Below the pieces are notes generated by a model. The model had not been told where the DNA came from and searched no databases. It saw only the letters and a program-made list of their open reading frames with translations. This document shows, piece by piece, positions 59,916 through 64,000 of a DNA stretch of 64,000 nucleotides; position 1 is the first letter of the stretch; each line of letters opens with the position of its first letter. This DNA comes from Buchnera aphidicola (Aphis glycines) (GTDB lineage Bacteria > Pseudomonadota > Gammaproteobacteria > Enterobacterales > Enterobacteriaceae): NCBI RefSeq assembly GCF_001280225.1, contig NZ_CP009253.1, positions 372,001 through 436,000 on the forward strand. The letters are read 5' to 3'. A program made the translations under genes and the position numbers.

Positions 59916-62570
59916 ATGAAAAATACAATAAATGAAATACGACAAAAATTTTTACAATTTTTTCAGAAAAAAGGACATACTATTCTACCAAGTAGTTCTT
60001 TAATTCCAAAAAACGATTCTACATTACTATTTACTAACGCAGGAATGAACCAATTTAAAGATTTTTTTTTAGATCCTAAAAAAAAAAAATATTCTCGTGT
60101 CGTTACTTCACAGCGTTGTTTAAGAACAGGTGGAAAACATAATGATTTAGAAAATGTAGGATATACTGAACGACATCATACATTTTTTGAAATGCTTGGT
60201 AATTTTAGTTTTAATGATTATTTTAAAAAAGAAGCAATTATATATGCATGGGAATTATTAACATCTAAAAAATGGTTTAATATTAACAAAAATAAACTAT
60301 GGATCTCAGTATATAAAGATGACGAAGAAACATATAAAATATGGCTTAATATTATTAAATTATCTCCTGATCATATCATTAAAATAGGGGATAAAAATAA
60401 TTGTAAATATAATTCTGAAAATTTTTGGCAAATGGGCGAAACTGGCCCATGTGGTCCATGTACTGAAATATTTTATAATTATGACATAAAAAAAAATAAT
60501 AATTTCTCTCAGTTCCTAGAAAACAAAAACGAAAACTTTATTGAAATCTGGAATATTGTTTTTATAGAATATAACCGTATCTCTTCAACAAAAATAATTC
60601 CTTTAAAATATAAATCTATAGATACAGGGATGGGTTTAGAAAGAATTGCTTCTGTTTTACAGAATGTCAACTCAAATTATAAAATTGATATCTTTAAAAA
60701 ATTAATTAAACAAATTTCTTGTTTTAGCAAAATAACTAATTTAAATAATATATCTTTAAAAATTATTTCAGATCATATCAGATCTTGTATATTTCTGATT
60801 TATGAAAATATATCTCCATCAAATGAACATCGAGGATATATTTTAAGAAGAATCATTAGAAGAATGTTAATACATGCGTATAAAATTGGAATAAAAAAAA
60901 ATTTCTTTTATAAAATTGTTCCGAACTTGATCGAACATATCACTGAAGATTTTAATTTTTTAAAAGGAACAGAACAAACAATTAAAGAAATACTACAAAT
61001 AGAAGAAACACAGTTTTCTGAAACTCTCGAAAAAGGATTAAGAATACTAAACATAGAAATACAAAAAGCACCTAATCAAGAAATTTCTGGAAAAACTATT
61101 TTCTATCTTTATGACACATTTGGATTTCCTTCAGATTTAGCATTAGATATTTGTCGTGAAAAAAAAATAAAAGTCGATCTTAATAGTTATTATTTAGAAA
61201 AAGAAAAACAAAAAAAACAATCAAAAATAGGAAATAAATTTTATAACAATGGTAATAACATAATTAATATTAATGATACTTGTAACTTTGAGGGTTATAA
61301 AAAAAATACAATTAAATCATTAATCAAGTATATTTATATTGAAACAAAATTAGTTTCATTAATTTCCGAAGGTGAAAAAGGAATTATTTTTCTTGATAAA
61401 ACATGTTTTTATCCAGAATCTGGAGGGCAAATAGGTGATATTGGTGAATTATATTTCAAAAAATCACGTTTTATAGTTGAAAATACAAAAAAATATGGAA
61501 ATACAATTGGACATATCGGAAAAGTGATTACAGGTGCATTTGAAGTAAATAATTTTTTATACGCTAAAATTGATAAACTTTATAGAAATCAAATTCAAAT
61601 AAACCATTCCGCTACCCACTTACTGCATTCTGCATTACGAAAAGTTTTAGGTGATATAGTCACACAAAAAGGTTCTTCAATTACCAATACACGTTTAAGA
61701 TTTGATTTTTCTTATCCTAATATTATTAACCTATCTAAGTTGCAAAAAGTTGAAAATATTATCAATGCAGAAATATATAAAAATCATTTAATCAAAATCC
61801 AATATTGCAGTTTAGAAGAAGCTAAAAAGCAAAAAGCTATGGCATTATTTGAAAATAAATATGATTCTATTGTTCGAGTTGTATCTATAAAAAATTTTTC
61901 TATAGAACTTTGTGGAGGAACGCATACTAATAGAACAGGAAATATTGGATTGTTTAAAATAATAGCGCAATCAAGTGTATCATCTGGGATTAAAAGAATA
62001 GAAGCTCTTACACAATCTAAAGCATTGCAATTTTTGCATAATCAAGAAAATGAAATAGAAAATATATCAAAAATTTTAAAAACTAAAAGTATTAGCTTTA
62101 AAGACAAAATAAATAAATTAATACTACAAATTAAATATCTAGAAGACCAAATACATATTTTTCAAACAAAAGAAAACCAATATCAAATTAAAAAAATTAT
62201 TAGCAATATTGAAAATATAAAGGGAGTGAAATTATTAATTAATGTATTTAATAACTATAATTATAATTCATTAAAATTAATAATTGATCAATTAAAAAAA
62301 GATTTTCAAAACATCATAATAATTTTTATCAATAAAAATAATAATTATTTTAATATCATTACCGGGATAACTAAAAATTTAACTAATTATTTAACTGCAT
62401 TGGAAATTATTAAAATTTTTATTAAACACACTAATGGAAAGGGGGGTGGAAAAAACGAAATTGCTGAAAGCATAAGTTCTAATGTAATAAATTTATCTAA
62501 AATTTTAAAAATCATTAAATCATGGATCCATTTAAAGTTAAACAATATAAAAGATAAGATTCATGAATAA
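59916..62570 (+). CDS. alaS: Alanyl-tRNA synthetase
   Basis: Charges tRNA-Ala. The product is 884 aa (E. coli 876). The class II core comes first (FTNAGMNQFKDFFL, motif 2 SQRCLRTGGKHND, GPCGPCTEIF, DTGMGLERIAS). The editing domain keeps its zinc ligands (HSATHLLHSAL and LCGGTHTNRTG), and a C-terminal coiled coil and GKGGGKNEIA segment follow. An in-frame run of twelve A lies at 60078-60089. A possible site for slippage, but the frame is correct as written. Confidence 0.97.
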   Translation: MKNTINEIRQKFLQFFQKKGHTILPSSSLIPKNDSTLLFTNAGMNQFKDFFLDPKKKKYSRVVTSQRCLRTGGKHNDLENVGYTERHHTFFEMLGNFSFNDYFKKEAIIYAWELLTSKKWFNINKNKLWISVYKDDEETYKIWLNIIKLSPDHIIKIGDKNNCKYNSENFWQMGETGPCGPCTEIFYNYDIKKNNNFSQFLENKNENFIEIWNIVFIEYNRISSTKIIPLKYKSIDTGMGLERIASVLQNVNSNYKIDIFKKLIKQISCFSKITNLNNISLKIISDHIRSCIFLIYENISPSNEHRGYILRRIIRRMLIHAYKIGIKKNFFYKIVPNLIEHITEDFNFLKGTEQTIKEILQIEETQFSETLEKGLRILNIEIQKAPNQEISGKTIFYLYDTFGFPSDLALDICREKKIKVDLNSYYLEKEKQKKQSKIGNKFYNNGNNIININDTCNFEGYKKNTIKSLIKYIYIETKLVSLISEGEKGIIFLDKTCFYPESGGQIGDIGELYFKKSRFIVENTKKYGNTIGHIGKVITGAFEVNNFLYAKIDKLYRNQIQINHSATHLLHSALRKVLGDIVTQKGSSITNTRLRFDFSYPNIINLSKLQKVENIINAEIYKNHLIKIQYCSLEEAKKQKAMALFENKYDSIVRVVSIKNFSIELCGGTHTNRTGNIGLFKIIAQSSVSSGIKRIEALTQSKALQFLHNQENEIENISKILKTKSISFKDKINKLILQIKYLEDQIHIFQTKENQYQIKKIISNIENIKGVKLLINVFNNYNYNSLKLIIDQLKKDFQNIIIIFINKNNNYFNIITGITKNLTNYLTALEIIKIFIKHTNGKGGGKNEIAESISSNVINLSKILKIIKSWIHLKLNNIKDKIHE

Positions 62571-62746
62571 TTATATTAAAAAATAAACAGGATGCATCCA
62601 AAACTACATGAATATTTAATGATGTAATATATTTTAATGCAATAAAATACTATATTATTTTAATATTTCACAGTTTAAATTTAATTCTATATTATTTAAC
62701 TAAAGGAATCAAATAGGATGAACTCTTTTACTTCAAGGAAAAAAGA

Positions 62747-62932
62747 ATGCTTATTCTAACTCGTCGAGTTGGCGAAACATTGATAATTGGCGATGAAATT
62801 ACTGTAACAGTACTAGGAGTAAAAGGCAATCAAGTTCGTATAGGTGTAAATGCTCCTAAAGAAATTTCGGTACATCGTGAAGAGATATATCAACGTATTC
62901 AAGCGGAAAAAAAACAACAAAAAAATTCATAG
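62747..62932 (+). CDS. csrA: Carbon storage regulator CsrA
   Basis: RNA-binding dimer that represses or activates mRNAs by binding GGA motifs. The product is 61 aa, the same as E. coli. [20 protein letters not shown] and the conserved RNA-binding [10 protein letters not shown] are intact. AAGGA lies upstream of the ATG. It follows alaS and precedes tRNA-Ser/Arg genes as in E. coli. No CsrB/CsrC-like antagonist RNA was seen in the window. Confidence 0.96.
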   Translation: MLILTRRVGETLIIGDEITVTVLGVKGNQVRIGVNAPKEISVHREEIYQRIQAEKKQQKNS

Positions 62933-62939
62933 TAAATAT

Positions 62940-62968
62940 TGCATCTTACTATCATCAAGTAAGATGCA
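62940..62968 (+). terminator. Terminator of csrA
   Basis: Perfect 11-bp stem (TGCATCTTACT, 62940-62950, with AGTAAGATGCA, 62958-62968), a 7-base loop and a TTTTATG tail, just after the csrA stop. Confidence 0.85.
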
Positions 62969-63018
62969 TTTTATGCTTTAAAATTTTTTTTTAGTTTTTA
63001 TTTGTTTTAAAAAAAAAA

Positions 63019-63046
63019 TTGACTTATAATTAAAAAAAAGTAAAAT
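63019..63046 (+). promoter_or_regulatory. Likely sigma-70 promoter of the tRNA-Ser/tRNA-Arg unit
   Basis: TTGACT (63019-63024; 5 of 6 consensus) and TAAAAT (63041-63046; 5 of 6) with a 16-base spacer. The expected start point, near 63053, is about 10 bases before the mature tRNA-Ser end and just after the csrA terminator. Confidence 0.55.
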
Positions 63047-63062
63047 TAAAGTAATAAAAATA

Positions 63063-63152
63063 GGTGAAATGGCCGAGTGGTTTAAGGCGCTCCCCTGCTA
63101 AGGGAGTATGCAGAAAAACTCTGCATCGAGGGTTCAAATCCCTCTTTCACCG
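63063..63152 (+). tRNA. serV: tRNA-Ser (anticodon GCU)
   Basis: A 90-base class II tRNA for AGC/AGU codons. The acceptor stem is GGTGAAA with TTTCACC, discriminator G. The anticodon arm is CTCCC CTGCTAA GGGAG, giving GCU. It has a long variable arm (TATGCAGAAAAACTCTGCATCG) in part pairing TGCAG with CTGCA, and a T arm GGTTCAAATCC. CCA is not encoded. The position after csrA equals serV in E. coli. Confidence 0.97.
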
Positions 63153-63162
63153 ATATAAAATT

Positions 63163-63236
63163 GCATCCGTAGCTCAGTTGGATAGAGTACTCGGCTACGA
63201 ACCGAGCGGTCGGAGGTTCGAATCCTTCCGGATGCA
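63163..63236 (+). tRNA. argV: tRNA-Arg (anticodon ACG)
   Basis: A 74-base tRNA reading CGN codons after A34-to-inosine editing. The acceptor stem is GCATCCG with CGGATGC, discriminator A. The anticodon arm is CTCGG CTACGAA CCGAG, giving ACG. CCA is not encoded. It follows tRNA-Ser by 10 bases; E. coli has four argV-type copies here, and this genome has one. Confidence 0.97.
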
Positions 63237-63314
63237 AAAATCTAACCAAGAATTTATTATCCTTGATAAAAATTTTTTTAAAAACAATTAAAAATTTAAA
63301 CTTAGGAGAAAAAG

Positions 63315-64000
63315 TTGATAGAGGATATCTCAAAAGAAATTACTTGGCTAGAAAAACACTCATCAATACTAAAAAACATTTATCGAGGTATTGAAAGAGA
63401 AACTCTAAGAATCAAAGAAAATGGAGATTTTTCAAATACTCCACATCCATATCAAATTGGTTCTCCATTAACACATCAATGGATCACAACTGATTTTTCT
63501 GAAAACTTATTAGAATTTATTACACCAAAAACTAATAATATAAATTACTTATTAAATTTTTTAAAAAATCTTCATTCTTTTGTAGCGCGTAAAAACCCAA
63601 CAGAGTTAATGTGGCCATTTAGCATTCCATACAACTATAGAAAATCAACAAATATTCAAATAGCGCAATATGGAACATCTAATTATGGCGCATTTAAGAG
63701 CCTATATAGAAAAGGTTTAAAAATAAGATATGGTGATTTAAAAAATACTATCACAGGAATACATTATAATTTTTCACTTCCAAAAACGTTTTGGAAAAAA
63801 ACAAAAAAAAATGAAATAGATAATATTTCATCAGGTTATTTAAATTTAATCCGTAACTACTATAGATTTGGGTGGATTATTCCATACTTATTCGGATCAT
63901 CACCTGCAATATCGAAGTATTTCTCAAAAAATGAAAATTATGAATTCCAGAGAAATAAAGAAGGTATATTATACTTACCTTGGTCTACTTCATTGCGAAT
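63315..64000 (+). CDS. gshA: Glutamate-cysteine ligase, N-terminal part
   Basis: First step of glutathione synthesis. The gene starts at TTG 63315 and runs off the window (228 codons seen; E. coli protein about 518 aa). The start is supported by AGGAG 6 bases upstream and by the match of [14 protein letters not shown] to the E. coli N-terminus, whose gene also starts with TTG. Family segments visible: [47 protein letters not shown] and GIHYNFSLP. No stop interrupts the frame. It follows the tRNA genes, as gshA follows csrA and the arg tRNAs in E. coli. Confidence 0.95.
   Translation, partial: MIEDISKEITWLEKHSSILKNIYRGIERETLRIKENGDFSNTPHPYQIGSPLTHQWITTDFSENLLEFITPKTNNINYLLNFLKNLHSFVARKNPTELMWPFSIPYNYRKSTNIQIAQYGTSNYGAFKSLYRKGLKIRYGDLKNTITGIHYNFSLPKTFWKKTKKNEIDNISSGYLNLIRNYYRFGWIIPYLFGSSPAISKYFSKNENYEFQRNKEGILYLPWSTSLR

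Noticed and set aside
63064-63333. Open frames on both strands across the tRNA-Ser/tRNA-Arg genes
   Set aside because: They are translations of tRNA sequence, a common artefact; the tRNA structures explain the region fully.

Overview
This window looks like a stretch of the chromosome of Buchnera aphidicola, the obligate gammaproteobacterial symbiont of aphids. The evidence is very low GC, strongly Lys/Asn/Ile/Phe-biased proteins that still align end to end with Escherichia coli proteins, and E. coli-like gene blocks with genes cut out of them. It is also typical that a flagellar hook gene (flgK), an AroQ dehydroquinase and a pheA with an altered feedback domain are all kept. I see no insertion sequences, prophage, CRISPR arrays, defence islands or restriction genes. 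The strain cannot be fixed from the sequence alone.

Layout, left to right. 1-3.6 kb: 3' end of flgK, convergent with rne (RNase E). 3.9-11.5 kb: a plus-strand run rluC-rpmF-fabD-fabG-acpP-tmk-holB-ycfH-ptsG-hinT, the E. coli cluster without yceD, plsX, fabH, fabF, pabC and mltG. 11.5-16.1 kb: a 726-base gene-free stretch, then an OmpF-type porin, asnS and pncB on the minus strand. 16.4-21.2 kb: pyrD (frameshifted), a decayed rlmKL, and uup. 21.3-26.7 kb: trhO, valS, pepA (minus). 26.9-29.8 kb: argI, pyrB, pyrI, ridA. 29.9-45.7 kb: a long minus-strand block in the order greA, rlmE, ftsH, glmM (frameshifted), secG, tRNA-Leu(GAG), nusA, infB, rbfA, truB, rpsO, pnp, deaD. 46.2-49.5 kb: ibaG, murA, rplU, rpmA, obgE. 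49.6-50.4 kb: rplM-rpsI (minus). 50.7-55.4 kb: pheA, ffh, rpsP-rimM-trmD-rplS. 55.4-64 kb: tldD (minus), aroQ, fis and rluD (minus), bamD, alaS, csrA, tRNA-Ser(GCU), tRNA-Arg(ACG) and the 5' part of gshA.

Functionally the window is mostly information processing (translation factors, ribosomal proteins, tRNA charging and modification, RNA decay), plus fatty-acid, nucleotide, NAD, glucose uptake, peptidoglycan-precursor and amino-acid genes. argI, pheA and aroQ belong to essential amino-acid supply to the host.

The most interesting pattern is that three genes (pyrD, glmM, trmD) are each broken by one missing base in a run of exactly nine A on the coding strand, with the downstream frame still conserved. 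This fits rescue by RNA polymerase slippage. Other points of note: rimM seems to have lost its ATG (ATA now overlaps the rpsP stop), PheA has lost its phenylalanine-binding motifs, BamD has no lipobox cysteine, the Ffh M-domain has lost most C-terminal methionines, HinT lacks the first His of its HIT motif, and RNase E keeps its extreme C-terminal PNPase-binding-like end.
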